A DNA stretch of 64,000 bases from assembly GCF_015209965.1 (NCBI RefSeq), contig NZ_MU158690.1, positions 1 to 64,000 on the forward strand, in the 5' to 3' direction. Below the pieces are notes generated by a model, which saw nothing but the letters and a program-made list of their open reading frames with translations, had not been told where the DNA came from and searched no databases. How positions within the stretch are numbered: position 1 is the first letter of the stretch; each line of letters begins with the position of its first letter. Position numbers and translations under genes: made by a program. The stretch comes from Sphingobacterium pedocola (GTDB taxonomy: Bacteria; Bacteroidota; Bacteroidia; Sphingobacteriales; Sphingobacteriaceae). Positions 25,937-35,144 of this stretch are shown one piece after another.

Positions 25937-26793
25937 TGATCTGTAATAGAAACAACAAGTTTTTCATTTACCCAGAGAGGATGCTGTTAAATATTTTGCT
26001 TGCAATAACATTTTCTAGCTTTCCCAATTACGTCCATGCGCAAGCATTATATGAGGAGAATAAATTCATAAAATTTGTTCGGGAACCAAATCAATCGGTT
26101 ACATGCCTTTTTAGTGAATATCCTACACTACACTCTCTTTCTATAATCTACAGAAAGGATATTCCCTCAGTTTCGATATTGCATTTTAAAGAAAGAGACG
26201 AGTACAACTATCGTAAATCTCTTTACTTTGATTTAAGCTATGAGGCAGACTCAGTCTTTTTCAAAGAAAAATATGACATGGTCAATATTGTATCGGAAGG
26301 AACTGAGCTTTTCTCATCTAAAGACATAAATGCGCTCCAACAAGATAATTTATATAGTATAGTCGCATTTAAAGATTCCATCATCTACCGATTTCTAACC
26401 GACAAAAGGCTTTTAGAAGGAGAAAAAAAAGGAATATTAGGATGGCCCGCATCATACGGTGGCAATATGAAGGAGTTACAGCAGACCATAAGCATGAGGT
26501 ACAAAAAAGAAAAACAGTTTACGGAAGAAAGAGATTCTGTGTATGTACTGAAGTGTAAGGTACTTCGAGATGACAGTTTAGGTGATGTAGAACGGATAGT
26601 TGGCAGACCATCATTGTTATATGATATCATTGTTGAAGAGTTTCGTAAAAGCAGTAAATCATGGAGAGCAGCGATTTTAGAAACATCAGGGCTAAGACAT
26701 GACACATTCATCCGTGTATTGGTACGCTTGAATAGGGACGGAAGTATCACGATCAAAACTCCGAGGGGTCTTCATACCATAGAAGGGTATTGA
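25936..26793 (+). CDS. Probable periplasmic immunity protein 2
   Basis: The 285-residue protein is exported: a hydrophobic stretch follows a 15-residue polar start (RMLLNILLAITFSSF, ending near YVHAQ). An internal ATG at 25981 would give a tidier signal peptide. Residues from about 200 on contain an E-R-D-S-V-Y-V-L strand and the tail VRLNRDGSITIKTP, which resembles the tails of the proteins at 27222 and 28286 (VRLNPDRTFSVSSTG). The three appear to be distant members of one immunity family. It overlaps the toxin stop. Confidence 0.55.
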   Translation: MICNRNNKFFIYPERMLLNILLAITFSSFPNYVHAQALYEENKFIKFVREPNQSVTCLFSEYPTLHSLSIIYRKDIPSVSILHFKERDEYNYRKSLYFDLSYEADSVFFKEKYDMVNIVSEGTELFSSKDINALQQDNLYSIVAFKDSIIYRFLTDKRLLEGEKKGILGWPASYGGNMKELQQTISMRYKKEKQFTEERDSVYVLKCKVLRDDSLGDVERIVGRPSLLYDIIVEEFRKSSKSWRAAILETSGLRHDTFIRVLVRLNRDGSITIKTPRGLHTIEGY

Positions 26794-26811
26794 TAAGGGC
26801 AACAGTTTGTA

Positions 26812-27203
26812 GTGAATGATATACCGGGACATTACAAATCCAATTGTCATGGCTATGCTATGGGACTTGATCTGTGGTTTGTTGATCCCGACAACTCCAC
26901 TATGCCTACATCTTCATGGGGCATAAATGAAAGTTTGGCGTTTGAAAATATGATGGATGGAACTTATTCTTCTAATTCAGCTGATGCAAACGTCATTTCA
27001 TTTTATGGATCTGGAGGTACACTTATGCATTCTATTAAAACAGATCCAAATACAGGTGAGGTATGGAGCAAAACCGATCATGGTGATATTAAACATTACG
27101 TTAGCATCCAGGATTATTACACTCTCCCATAGCACCAAACGGTCTAACACATGGAGATATTTACAATAATGCTGATATGGTAAAAAAATACTATCAGCTT
27201 TAA
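26812..27203 (+). pseudogene. Orphan toxin tip 3 (leaderless, frameshifted)
   Basis: This fragment encodes only a toxin C-terminal domain. Its first residues align with the second toxin: QQFVVNDIPGHYKSNCHGYA here against GQFLSIEDSYQSNCFGFA. Cys is in NCHGYA, His in LMHSIKTDPN, and a DHGDIKHY follows. No leader, stalk or good ATG precedes it (GTG at 26812, stop at 26794). The frame stops at 27132, but another frame (27132-27203) continues with THGDIYNNADMVKKYYQL. This matches the end of tip 4, so a frameshift has cut the last 23 residues. Confidence 0.7.
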
Positions 27204-27221
27204 GAATTCAAGATTTATCAA

Positions 27222-28028
27222 ATGAAAATCCACGCACTTATCTACCTCCTTCTACCTATAATATGTTTTACGTCTTGCCGCGTATCGCAGTACGAGAAGA
27301 AAAACATCGGCGATTATTATTCTGAAAAAAATATAAGAGGAATTTTTATGGAATATAAAACGATTGACTCGATAGATTTTACTTATTACAATAAAAAAAC
27401 TACCGATTTAATTGTGTATGGAGACTTGGATTCCAGTAATTTTTCTAACCTGAAACATAATAAACGAAAACATTATTATAATCTGGAATTTGAAGGGGAT
27501 CTGTTATACTTACAAAGAAAATACCCTTTATTGTATGATTTTATTCTAAACGAAAATTTGAAGGAGTATATACCAAAAGATCTCAATCATTTCGGATTAG
27601 TCGTATCTGAAGAATCTTCTAGAGTAAGGGATGTAGTAGCTTATTATTCTTCAACAGCAAAATTGAAGAAAACTCAAGAGTTTACCGATTACTTGAACGC
27701 GAAATATTCAGATACTATCATGCCAACAAAAGATTCGATTCTTATAGTACAAGCAGTCTTAGACGCAGAAGGAACAATAAAGGAAAAGTTTCTTCTTCAT
27801 GGCGAGGAAGGCCGCTTTTATGAATTTGTATTTGGCCCCGACGAAAAACACGAGAAGTACATGATTTTTTTTCGATTTTTTAATTCCTATCGTAAAATAA
27901 GCATCGCTGATATATATGTCCGTTTAAATCCTGACAGGACGTTCTCTGTATCAAGTACTGGTCGGGGGCGAGTGCTGAGGATAAAGAATTATAAAGAAGA
28001 TCCGAAAAACCCACTGATGTATTGGTAA
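27222..28028 (+). CDS. Probable immunity lipoprotein 3
   Basis: The 268-residue protein has a lipoprotein signal (IICFTSC, Cys at residue 19). It is clearly homologous to the 28286 protein: YNLEFEGDLLYLQRKYPLLY against YNLNFEGDRFWVKKKYPMVY, and IADIYVRLNPDRTFSVSSTG against LADIYIRLNPDKTFTVSSTG. It sits 18 bp after orphan tip 3 and most likely protects against that toxin type. It is AT-rich, like the rest of this part of the island. Confidence 0.6.
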   Translation: MKIHALIYLLLPIICFTSCRVSQYEKKNIGDYYSEKNIRGIFMEYKTIDSIDFTYYNKKTTDLIVYGDLDSSNFSNLKHNKRKHYYNLEFEGDLLYLQRKYPLLYDFILNENLKEYIPKDLNHFGLVVSEESSRVRDVVAYYSSTAKLKKTQEFTDYLNAKYSDTIMPTKDSILIVQAVLDAEGTIKEKFLLHGEEGRFYEFVFGPDEKHEKYMIFFRFFNSYRKISIADIYVRLNPDRTFSVSSTGRGRVLRIKNYKEDPKNPLMYW

Positions 28029-28033
28029 TAATA

Positions 28034-28261
28034 ATGATGAACACTAATTATGTTTCTAATGCATCAGCAGCAACAGTTATCTCATTTTATAATGGAAGTG
28101 TTCTTTCTCACTCCGTAAGAACAGATCCTTCGACGGGGCAGGTATGGAGCATAACAGATCATGGAACAGTAAGGTCTTACGACAGTCTACAAGACTTTTA
28201 CAATGATGGACGAAATCGTGAAATATATGAAGGTCTCACAAAAAAATATTACAATCCTTAA
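28034..28261 (+). pseudogene. Orphan toxin tip 4 (further truncated)
   Basis: The 75-codon fragment matches only the second half of tip 3: ATVISFYNGSVLSHSVRTDP against ANVISFYGSGGTLMHSIKTD, then VWSITDHGTVRSYDSLQDFY against VWSKTDHGDIKHYVSIQDYY. The cysteine-bearing half is missing, so it cannot be active alone. Several ATGs (28034, 28037) are present but no leader. It starts a few bases after the preceding immunity gene. Confidence 0.65.
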
Positions 28262-28285
28262 TGAAGGAGAAAATAAAGATTAATC

Positions 28286-29116
28286 ATGAAATTATTAATT
28301 GGTGTTCGCAGTTTAGCCCTGTTTTTTATCGTATTCACTCAGTCATATTCCCTCTTAGGGCAGATAGACAGAATTGATTTTAAGGATGAAACTATACAGG
28401 ATGATATAGCAACTATTTTTGCTACTTATGAGGGTATTGACTCTATACGTGTAGATTATTTTGATGGTATCCCCGTAAATCTAGATATTTATGGAATCAT
28501 AGACTCAATCTATTACGCAGGTAAAACGGGGATTCTAAATTATACTTTTTACAACCTGAACTTTGAAGGAGATCGTTTCTGGGTAAAGAAAAAGTATCCG
28601 ATGGTGTATAATCTTATTCTTAGTAAGAATTTCGTCCATTATACTACATTAATGGAATCTAAGACCAGCGGGATTCTTTTGACTAAAACCCACTCTTATA
28701 TAGCAAAAGCAACGAGGTTTTCAACAGTTGTGGCCACACCCCGTGCTGTAAAAATAAAAGAATTTACGGAATACCTTAATCAGAATTATTCAGAAGCGAT
28801 CAAGCTTACTCGCGATTCGGTCCTTATTCTTCAGGTTGTTGTAGAAAGGGAGGGAACCATGGGTGAAACGGAGTTGTTGTATGGGGAAAGAGGAAAATTT
28901 TATGATTTCGTGTTCGGTACAAAAGAAAGTCAATTCCCGTTTGGTCGCTTTTTTCACCCTTACCTTAACAATGGAACCCCTAGAAGAAGTCTTGCCGACA
29001 TCTACATTCGCTTAAATCCAGATAAGACCTTCACGGTGTCAAGTACAGGACGACAAAGAAAGCTAAAGATTAAAAACTTTAAAGATGACTATAACAATCC
29101 TTTGTTTATTTTTTAA
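28286..29116 (+). CDS. Probable periplasmic immunity protein 4
   Basis: The 276-residue protein has a signal peptide (residues 1-26, ending in YSLLGQ) and is homologous over its whole length to the lipoprotein at 27222. Here the lipobox cysteine is absent, so one paralogue is anchored and the other free. It lies 24 bp after orphan tip 4, repeating the tip-then-immunity order. Confidence 0.6.
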   Translation: MKLLIGVRSLALFFIVFTQSYSLLGQIDRIDFKDETIQDDIATIFATYEGIDSIRVDYFDGIPVNLDIYGIIDSIYYAGKTGILNYTFYNLNFEGDRFWVKKKYPMVYNLILSKNFVHYTTLMESKTSGILLTKTHSYIAKATRFSTVVATPRAVKIKEFTEYLNQNYSEAIKLTRDSVLILQVVVEREGTMGETELLYGERGKFYDFVFGTKESQFPFGRFFHPYLNNGTPRRSLADIYIRLNPDKTFTVSSTGRQRKLKIKNFKDDYNNPLFIF

Positions 29117-29146
29117 GGTAGAACCATTTATAATTAATTCCAAATA

Positions 29147-30451
29147 ATGAAGAAGTGGTTTTTGACAACGTTGCTGGTTTTGTTATTACCCCTGCTCTCA
29201 CATGCGCAACTGGTACTCTCACTGAAACGCGCCCGAGAGATTCTGGTGGAAAACAGCTTGGATCTAAAACAGCGGGAATTGCAGGAGCGTATCGCTGTGA
29301 TGAACGTCGATATGGCGAAACATGCGTTGATGCCGAATATCTATTTCAATGCAAACAACCAGCATACGCTTGGACTGGTTTTCGATCAGGTTACCGGCCA
29401 GCTGATTACGGGAAACCAGTGGTCTAATTATGCGAATGCCAATATCGCAACCAATGTAATCCTGTTTAAGGGCCTTCAAAAAGTAAATACCATTAAAGCG
29501 GAAGAACTGAATCTGGAGCTCACAAAATTGGATGTTGAAAAGTTGAAAAGAGAACTGGAGCTGCAGTTGCTATCGTTGTTTTTTCAGACATTGATCAACC
29601 ATGATCTTTACGAGGCTAGTCTGGTACAGCTAAAACTATCCGAACAGCAGCTTGCGCAGGAAGAGATCCAGATCGAAGTGGGCAAGCGGACCATAATTGA
29701 TCTATCCCAGGCCAAAAGTAAGGTAGCAAATGATAAGCTCAATATCGTAACGGCAAAGAATGGCTACAACCTGGGCTTACTCAAGCTCAAACAGCTATTG
29801 GAGATGGCGGAATCGGATGAACTGGAACTCGTACCTCCGACCGCATCAGGTTTACCCTTAGCCCCGCCTGAAGAATATCTCATAAACGATCCTTACCTCA
29901 AGGCTATAGATAGGCAGATCGATCTGGCACATATCAATATCAAACTTGCCAGATCAGCCTATTACCCTACTATCTCACTCAATGGCGGATACGGTACGAA
30001 CTATTCGTCACAACGCTATAATATGTTTAATAGTATGGTAATGCCCTTGTGGGAACAGTTCAACCAGAATAGATCGCTATATGGTAATATCTCTATTTCT
30101 ATGCCCATCTATGACGGCTTTAAGGCTAGAGCTAATACCAAAAAGGCGAGACTCGGGCAGGAAAATCTCCTATTTGAAAAAGGAAAGGTCGTAAAGCAGC
30201 GACGGGAAGCATTCTCGCAATCCGAGCTGGAATATCAGGCATCCATTGAGGAACTAAGAGCTTTAGAGGCTACATTTGAAGCGAACAAAGTAAACTATGA
30301 AGCGATGAACGAGCGCTACAAGATCGGAAAAAGTTCTTCGATGGATCTCTACAAGGCATTGACGGATTACAATGTTTCTGAATTCAGGTTGATCAACGCC
30401 CGGTATTCCATGCTGTACAAGGGTGAAATTTTAAAAACATTGACGAAATAG
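29147..30451 (+). CDS. TolC-family outer membrane efflux protein
   Basis: The 434-residue protein has a signal peptide ending SHAQ (about residue 20). It contains two long helical/coiled-coil blocks typical of TolC repeats (about 25-225 and 240-430). The N-terminal block has LTKRAREI-like LKRAREILVENSLDLK, and the second opens with LKAIDRQIDLAHINIKLARS. It completes the type I export route with the C39 ABC transporter and HlyD protein. It is downstream of the toxin-immunity genes on the same strand. Confidence 0.9.
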   Translation: MKKWFLTTLLVLLLPLLSHAQLVLSLKRAREILVENSLDLKQRELQERIAVMNVDMAKHALMPNIYFNANNQHTLGLVFDQVTGQLITGNQWSNYANANIATNVILFKGLQKVNTIKAEELNLELTKLDVEKLKRELELQLLSLFFQTLINHDLYEASLVQLKLSEQQLAQEEIQIEVGKRTIIDLSQAKSKVANDKLNIVTAKNGYNLGLLKLKQLLEMAESDELELVPPTASGLPLAPPEEYLINDPYLKAIDRQIDLAHINIKLARSAYYPTISLNGGYGTNYSSQRYNMFNSMVMPLWEQFNQNRSLYGNISISMPIYDGFKARANTKKARLGQENLLFEKGKVVKQRREAFSQSELEYQASIEELRALEATFEANKVNYEAMNERYKIGKSSSMDLYKALTDYNVSEFRLINARYSMLYKGEILKTLTK

Positions 30452-30484
30452 GCATTTTGATTGCGTGATGACATTAAACAACAA

Positions 30485-30513
30485 CAGCCATCTGAAAAGA
30501 TTCCAGATGGCTG
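30485..30513. terminator. Hairpin after the TolC gene
   Basis: A 10-bp stem (CAGCCATCTG / CAGATGGCTG) with a 9-nt loop lies between the convergent TolC-like and Rpn-like genes. No clear T-run follows, so efficiency is uncertain. Confidence 0.5.
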
Positions 30514-30539
30514 CAATAGACTTTATAATGTCTAAATAA

Positions 30540-31418
30540 TTATTTTAGTTTTTCGATTTCCTCAATAGAAAGCCCCAGAAGATCGCTGATATCCTTTTTA
30601 TCATACCCCCTACTCAACATTTTACGGGCTGATTCAATAGCCTTCTTGCGTTCGCCTTCGGCAATACCTTCGGCGAGAGCCTCCTTTTTTGCATAGGCTA
30701 TCGTGTTATTATAATCACGTTTACGATCCAAGCTTGATATATATGCCATATGTTCCTCAGGCGTTAGATTTGCCAGTTCTCCTATGGCAAAGATACGGGA
30801 GAATATTCTTTTATCCAAATAGTTAGCCAGTTGGTTCATCTCATGCGAATGCTTCATCAGATACATCCATTGATCTATAACAGTATCCAATCCTGTCAGT
30901 GGTTTATTGAAATTGGGCAGCACTAGCATCTTGTAACTTAGCTTAGGATACAATACTTCCTGATCAAACTCATCTATCACCTTTGCACTATAATAGTATT
31001 TATCACTATTGAGCTTATCCATCCGAAAACCCAATACGGCAACAAAATAAACGGAAGGCAGCTCGTACCCATTGCCGTCTGTTCCTTTCTTAGCCAGGCG
31101 ACTTATGGTACGCGAGGTATAGGTTACTGCACGGTCGAAAAAGAAGTCCTGGTTCTGCAGCTGCATTTCCACTAAAAAAACTTCCCCTCCTTCACCGACA
31201 CAACGCAGGTCGAACACGACCTTACGATCGCTGACATCCTCACCATCTTCTTCGACATTGCTGTACTGTAAGTCAGCAACGACATGCTCCCCTTCGAGAA
31301 GACTGTTCAGAAAATTGATGAGATTACTCTTGTTCTCCTCACGACCAAAATAATATTTCCAGCCGAAGTCGCTGAGGATATCGACGTAATTACTTGTCTG
31401 CTTTTTTGCTTTTGCCAT
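30540..31418 (-). CDS. Rpn family PD-(D/E)XK nuclease (transposase-like, PDDEXK_2)
   Basis: The 292-residue protein has the family core: an N-terminal D-x-G-W-K-Y-Y-F-G motif, then FDLRCVGEGGEVFLVEMQLQ (about residues 70-89), carrying the catalytic D and the E-x-Q of PD-(D/E)XK enzymes, then FFFDRAVTYTSRTISRLAKK. The C-terminal repeat-rich helix (EALAEGIAEGERKKAIESAR) is typical. Members are recombination-promoting nucleases with many paralogues per genome. It is separate from the toxin island by a terminator hairpin. Confidence 0.85.
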   Translation of the reverse strand: MAKAKKQTSNYVDILSDFGWKYYFGREENKSNLINFLNSLLEGEHVVADLQYSNVEEDGEDVSDRKVVFDLRCVGEGGEVFLVEMQLQNQDFFFDRAVTYTSRTISRLAKKGTDGNGYELPSVYFVAVLGFRMDKLNSDKYYYSAKVIDEFDQEVLYPKLSYKMLVLPNFNKPLTGLDTVIDQWMYLMKHSHEMNQLANYLDKRIFSRIFAIGELANLTPEEHMAYISSLDRKRDYNNTIAYAKKEALAEGIAEGERKKAIESARKMLSRGYDKKDISDLLGLSIEEIEKLK

Positions 31419-31822
31419 TACCGTTATCTATTGGTTATTAATCAAATATAGCAATAAAATTTGCAAAAAACTAAATAAATTAGCAAAAAAATAGATCAAA
31501 ACTTATTATCTTTCGTAAACTCACGGTTTAGACCATGTTTATTTTTATATCCCAGCTAATACTGTTTTATGAGGCTATGGATTGATTATTTTTCTTGTTT
31601 CTGACTTTGAGTATAGGCTTTTATATTATTCTGGTTTTTCCCCAACAAACCTCTACAATTGTATTAAATTTTACAGCTTTTTCTCTTCATCAGAGTTTTT
31701 CCAACGCTGCGTTGGAAAAATATAAACCGTACTAGAAACCGAATTCATACAACGCAGCGTGTACATAAACCAATGGGAGTACTTGAATGTAAAAGCAATA
31801 TTTATAACATACAGTAGTAGAC
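31419..31822. other. AT-rich gap with palindromic elements
   Basis: No gene is seen. It holds the perfect palindrome at 31696-31720 and, at 31750-31761, a related CAACGCAGCGTG that repeats the palindrome core in inverted form. These precede the truncated DUF1016 gene. Confidence 0.4.
31696..31720. promoter_or_regulatory. 25-bp perfect palindrome
   Basis: TTTTTCCAACGC, one base, then GCGTTGGAAAAA. A near-copy of its core lies about 30 bp downstream in the other orientation. It could be a terminator-like hairpin, an operator or a recombination end; nothing decides between these. Confidence 0.5.
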
Positions 31823-32443
31823 ATGGACAAACGTTTTTCAGACATCATACAACTCATACAACAATCACGAAATAGCGCCATAAAAGCTGTTAATGTACAA
31901 TTGATAAACCTGTATTGGAATGTCGGATCATATATTAAAGATAAGCCCGCTGTTGCTGGGTGGGGTGATAAAACGGTCGAAGAACTTGCAACTTTCGTTC
32001 AAAAAAACAATCCTGAACTGAAAGGTTTTAACCGTAGAGGACTCTATAGAATCATACAATTTTACGAGACCTATGCTCCATCCAAACTTATCATTTCAAC
32101 TGAACAACAAACATTATCTAACGATAATAGTAAAATTGTGTCCTCAGTGAGGACACAATTTGAACCAAAGAACATCAGAAACACAATTTTGGTACAATTA
32201 AGTTGGACACATCACCGCACTATTTTCTCCCGATGTAAAATGGAAGAAGAAAGAGAGTTTTATATCCGTCTATGCATCCGAGAGAATTATAGTGTTAGAG
32301 AGCTAGATCGCCAAATATCAGCAAGTCTTTTTGAGCGTACAATGATAGGAAATTCGAAACTTTCGCCGGAAGCAAAAGCAATTCACATCGATATTGCCAG
32401 TACTTTTAAAGACAGTTATGTTCTTGAATTTCTAAATGTCTAA
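31823..32443 (+). CDS. DUF1016 N-terminal (YhcG_N) protein, truncated
   Basis: The 206-residue protein has the DUF1016 N-terminal domain: INLYWNVGSYIKDK, W-G-D-K-T-V-E-E-L and a C-terminal FKDSYVLEFL. In full-length YhcG-type proteins that last motif leads into a C-terminal PD-(D/E)XK nuclease domain, taking them to about 350 residues. Here the frame stops directly after EFLNV, so the nuclease half is missing. The central region (LIISTEQQTLSNDNSKIVSS) also looks like a linker. It is probably a decayed gene or an orphan DNA-binding half. Confidence 0.7.
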   Translation: MDKRFSDIIQLIQQSRNSAIKAVNVQLINLYWNVGSYIKDKPAVAGWGDKTVEELATFVQKNNPELKGFNRRGLYRIIQFYETYAPSKLIISTEQQTLSNDNSKIVSSVRTQFEPKNIRNTILVQLSWTHHRTIFSRCKMEEEREFYIRLCIRENYSVRELDRQISASLFERTMIGNSKLSPEAKAIHIDIASTFKDSYVLEFLNV

Positions 32444-32524
32444 TACCAGTAAGTATCATTATCTGCGGTTTATCGATAAAACTTTTGACCTGATCTATAT
32501 ATGCTGTTTTTAAAATCATCTTTA

Positions 32525-32579
32525 TGGTTATAACCACAAAAGATATCTTTTTACATATGTAATTATGGTTATAACCATA
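32525..32579. promoter_or_regulatory. Pair of TGGTTATAACCA palindromes
   Basis: One copy at 32525-32536 and a longer one (TATGGTTATAACCATA, 32564-32579) lie 41 bp apart (core to core, 32525 and 32566). Both are perfect palindromes. They sit between two convergent genes, where no promoter is expected, so they may be operators left from a deleted gene such as the missing part of the DUF1016 locus. Confidence 0.5.
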
Positions 32580-32677
32580 AAAAATTTTGACTTAAATATA
32601 TTTTGCATAGTAATATTTTAACGCAGTTTTATACGTTTTGGTGCGGTAATTATATTGACGATGCCGCCATGGCTTGC

Positions 32678-34201
32678 TCATTTTAACAGATCGTTAATCA
32701 TCCCGCTTACAGCGTCATTTCCGGGAAAGGCTGAAAATTTATTCATGAGTACGCCTTCTTTATTATATAACAGATAGGACGGAATATACTCAAACTCAAA
32801 ATAATCCATCATGTAAGTCCACTGGGCGTCTGTCAGATAATAATGTTCGCTGCCTATTCCTTTTATTTTTTCTTCCCATAACTTTTGGGGTGAAGACCCG
32901 TTGGTGATATATACAAATACAATATCCTTATCTTTAAAATCGCCTTTTGCACCTCTGAATTGTTTCATTGCTTCCAGGCAAGGAGCACACCATGTTGCCC
33001 AAAGGTCAATAAACACAACCTTGTCCTTATACTTAGAAACAATAGTCTCCATGACCTTATCTTCCGGAACCGACGTGATGTCATTTACAACAGTAGGTGA
33101 TTTTACTTTGTCAAGTTCAACAACCTGTCGGTTTTTTCGAAAGAGTATTTTTGCGATTTTTCCATCTTTCCAATAATGGGTTATATGCTCTTTTTGCTTT
33201 TCGGTTAGGGGTTCTACCTGTTCGTTGAGCTGCCAACCATAGGCATTTGCCGCCAGAATATCATAATATGGCCCTTCATCGAATCCGACCAGATCAGCTA
33301 GAATAACTTTCACGCTTGCCAACCAAGAGGGGATATCGTTTTCTCCGATCTTTGGAAGATCTAAAACCTCATTTTGAAGAACTAGGCTCTGGAATTCGGA
33401 GAATGTGAACGTGTGGAGGTATTGCGGATCATTGAGATTGAACTCTTTCAAAAAACGAAAATATGACCGATCAATCTGTTGGATTTCTGGTGTATTGGCT
33501 GTGTCTTGAGTTGCGTTACGATAATTAAGCTTCATCTCTCTTTGGTAATCAAAGACATGTCCTGTATACAAGTATAAACGATACTCTTTAGCTATAAAAT
33601 CTTTAAACTCTCTGGATAATGCGTCATCCTTATTTACGAATAGTGCTAATCTATGAGATACTGTACTTTTAGCACGATCCAAGAACTCATCTACACTTTT
33701 ATCATAGAGTCGTGGATATACCCAACCTGGGCTATCTGGTCTATAATCAAACATTTTGTTTAACACCCCCATGGTCTGCATCATATCATATTTATTCATC
33801 ACAGGCGTAACCTCGACATTTTTGATGTCACGATTTGAATTATAGTCGATATCAATGTGAGTAGAGTGATTGTTTATCGATTTGATGAAAAAAAATTTAT
33901 TGGGATTTACACTCGTATACAACCATAATAAAGAAGTCTCGGTTTCCATATCAAAGTCTATTGAGAATTTTCCCAATTGGTCAGCGAGAACTTGATGTTT
34001 AACATTTTCTCCAGAAATTGGATGTATAACATTAAAAGTTACCATGATGCTATCCCTATTTTGATCAATAGGAGTGATGATTCCTGTTATTTTGGAAGTA
34101 CCGGCGATTATGTTTGTAGTGTCTGTAGCGATCTCTGTTGCCCGGTTACATGACAAAAAGAACAAAAGACTACAGACGAAAAGAAGTTTTATTTTAATCA
34201 T
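32678..34201 (-). CDS. Thioredoxin-like lipoprotein (TlpA family)
   Basis: The 507-residue protein has a lipobox (LLFFLSC, Cys at residue 18) and a Bacteroidota-type N-terminal beta domain (about 35-110). A helical middle region follows, then a C-terminal thioredoxin domain (about 370-507) with W-C-A-P-C in VVFIDLWATWCAPCLEAMKQ and a cis-proline region EYIPSYLLY. It is membrane-anchored in the periplasm and probably reduces disulfides. It stands alone, unlike the TlpA at 7006. Confidence 0.85.
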   Translation of the reverse strand: MIKIKLLFVCSLLFFLSCNRATEIATDTTNIIAGTSKITGIITPIDQNRDSIMVTFNVIHPISGENVKHQVLADQLGKFSIDFDMETETSLLWLYTSVNPNKFFFIKSINNHSTHIDIDYNSNRDIKNVEVTPVMNKYDMMQTMGVLNKMFDYRPDSPGWVYPRLYDKSVDEFLDRAKSTVSHRLALFVNKDDALSREFKDFIAKEYRLYLYTGHVFDYQREMKLNYRNATQDTANTPEIQQIDRSYFRFLKEFNLNDPQYLHTFTFSEFQSLVLQNEVLDLPKIGENDIPSWLASVKVILADLVGFDEGPYYDILAANAYGWQLNEQVEPLTEKQKEHITHYWKDGKIAKILFRKNRQVVELDKVKSPTVVNDITSVPEDKVMETIVSKYKDKVVFIDLWATWCAPCLEAMKQFRGAKGDFKDKDIVFVYITNGSSPQKLWEEKIKGIGSEHYYLTDAQWTYMMDYFEFEYIPSYLLYNKEGVLMNKFSAFPGNDAVSGMINDLLK

Positions 34202-34652
34202 TGTTATCTTGATTTAAACCCCGGCAAAATTTAAAAAAGTTCTGCCGAGATTCAGCGAGGACACTTGTTAACCTGTCGGCTCGCTCTTTCAAATTAATAA
34301 CGTATACTGGTATCTTCATTTCGATCATTACTTCTTAATCTGCGTCGATTGTTTCCTCAATCAATTTGTATTCCTATTATATTTTGCAATTACTAGCTGC
34401 TACTTAAGCCCCTATATCATACGGTCTTTGGCGCTCCAAGGAACGCTATTTTATCGTCAGACCGTAAAGACCTTATCCATTTTTCGATGATTTAGACCGA
34501 TACACCTAACTCGTTTGAATAGAATGGTGGTCTTTTTCCCGGTGCAGATTTTATAATAGATAGCAACAGATTTACTCCCTCGCCTATGGCATTATCCTGA
34601 GCTCACACCGACCAACCCAGGCTATCCGATTTTAAAGTTTATTACTTGAAAT
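34202..34652. other. Intergenic stretch, nothing recognised
   Basis: No coding frame or clear hairpin could be supported. The region lies between two minus-strand genes. Confidence 0.4.
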
Positions 34653-35144
34653 TTATTTACTGATACTTTTCCTGATTCTGCTTAACGAGGTTGCTGTAAT
34701 CCCTAAGTAAGAAGCGATATAAATAAGCGGTATCCTATTTACTAAATTGGGAAAGTTTTTCAAGAAATCCAAATATCGGGTTTTGGCCTCGGTATTCAAC
34801 TTTGGCTGCACTAAGTTAACTTTATCCAGCAGGGTTTTTACGGTAATTTTATGGATGGTTTTATCCCAATCAATAATCGTGGTGGACAACTCTTTGAAAC
34901 GTTCATACGAGAACAAGATTAGCACACAATCTGTAACCGCCCGTATGTAAATCATAGAAGTGATTTTGTTGTTGAAACTTTCCAGGTCCACTACAAAGTG
35001 ATTTTCATCTACAAAATGATGAACGATTTCTTCGCCTTTGTTATTATAATAACAAATCATCAAAACACCTTCCTGCACAAAGGCAATTTGGCGGGCAACT
35101 TTTCCGGCTTCTGAAAAATACTCATTTATCTTGATAAAATACAC
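34653..35144 (-). CDS. Crp/Fnr-family regulator, N-terminally short
   Basis: The 163-residue product has the cyclic-nucleotide-binding beta-roll ([20 protein letters not shown], then [13 protein letters not shown]) and ends in the family C-terminal helix-turn-helix ([20 protein letters not shown]). Full-length Bacteroidota members are about 190 residues. Here the first 30 or so residues are absent, the only start is GTG, and the upstream in-frame codons do not resemble the missing part. It may be truncated by rearrangement. It is divergent from the GH95 gene with a 77-bp gap. Confidence 0.65.
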   Translation of the reverse strand: MYFIKINEYFSEAGKVARQIAFVQEGVLMICYYNNKGEEIVHHFVDENHFVVDLESFNNKITSMIYIRAVTDCVLILFSYERFKELSTTIIDWDKTIHKITVKTLLDKVNLVQPKLNTEAKTRYLDFLKNFPNLVNRIPLIYIASYLGITATSLSRIRKSISK

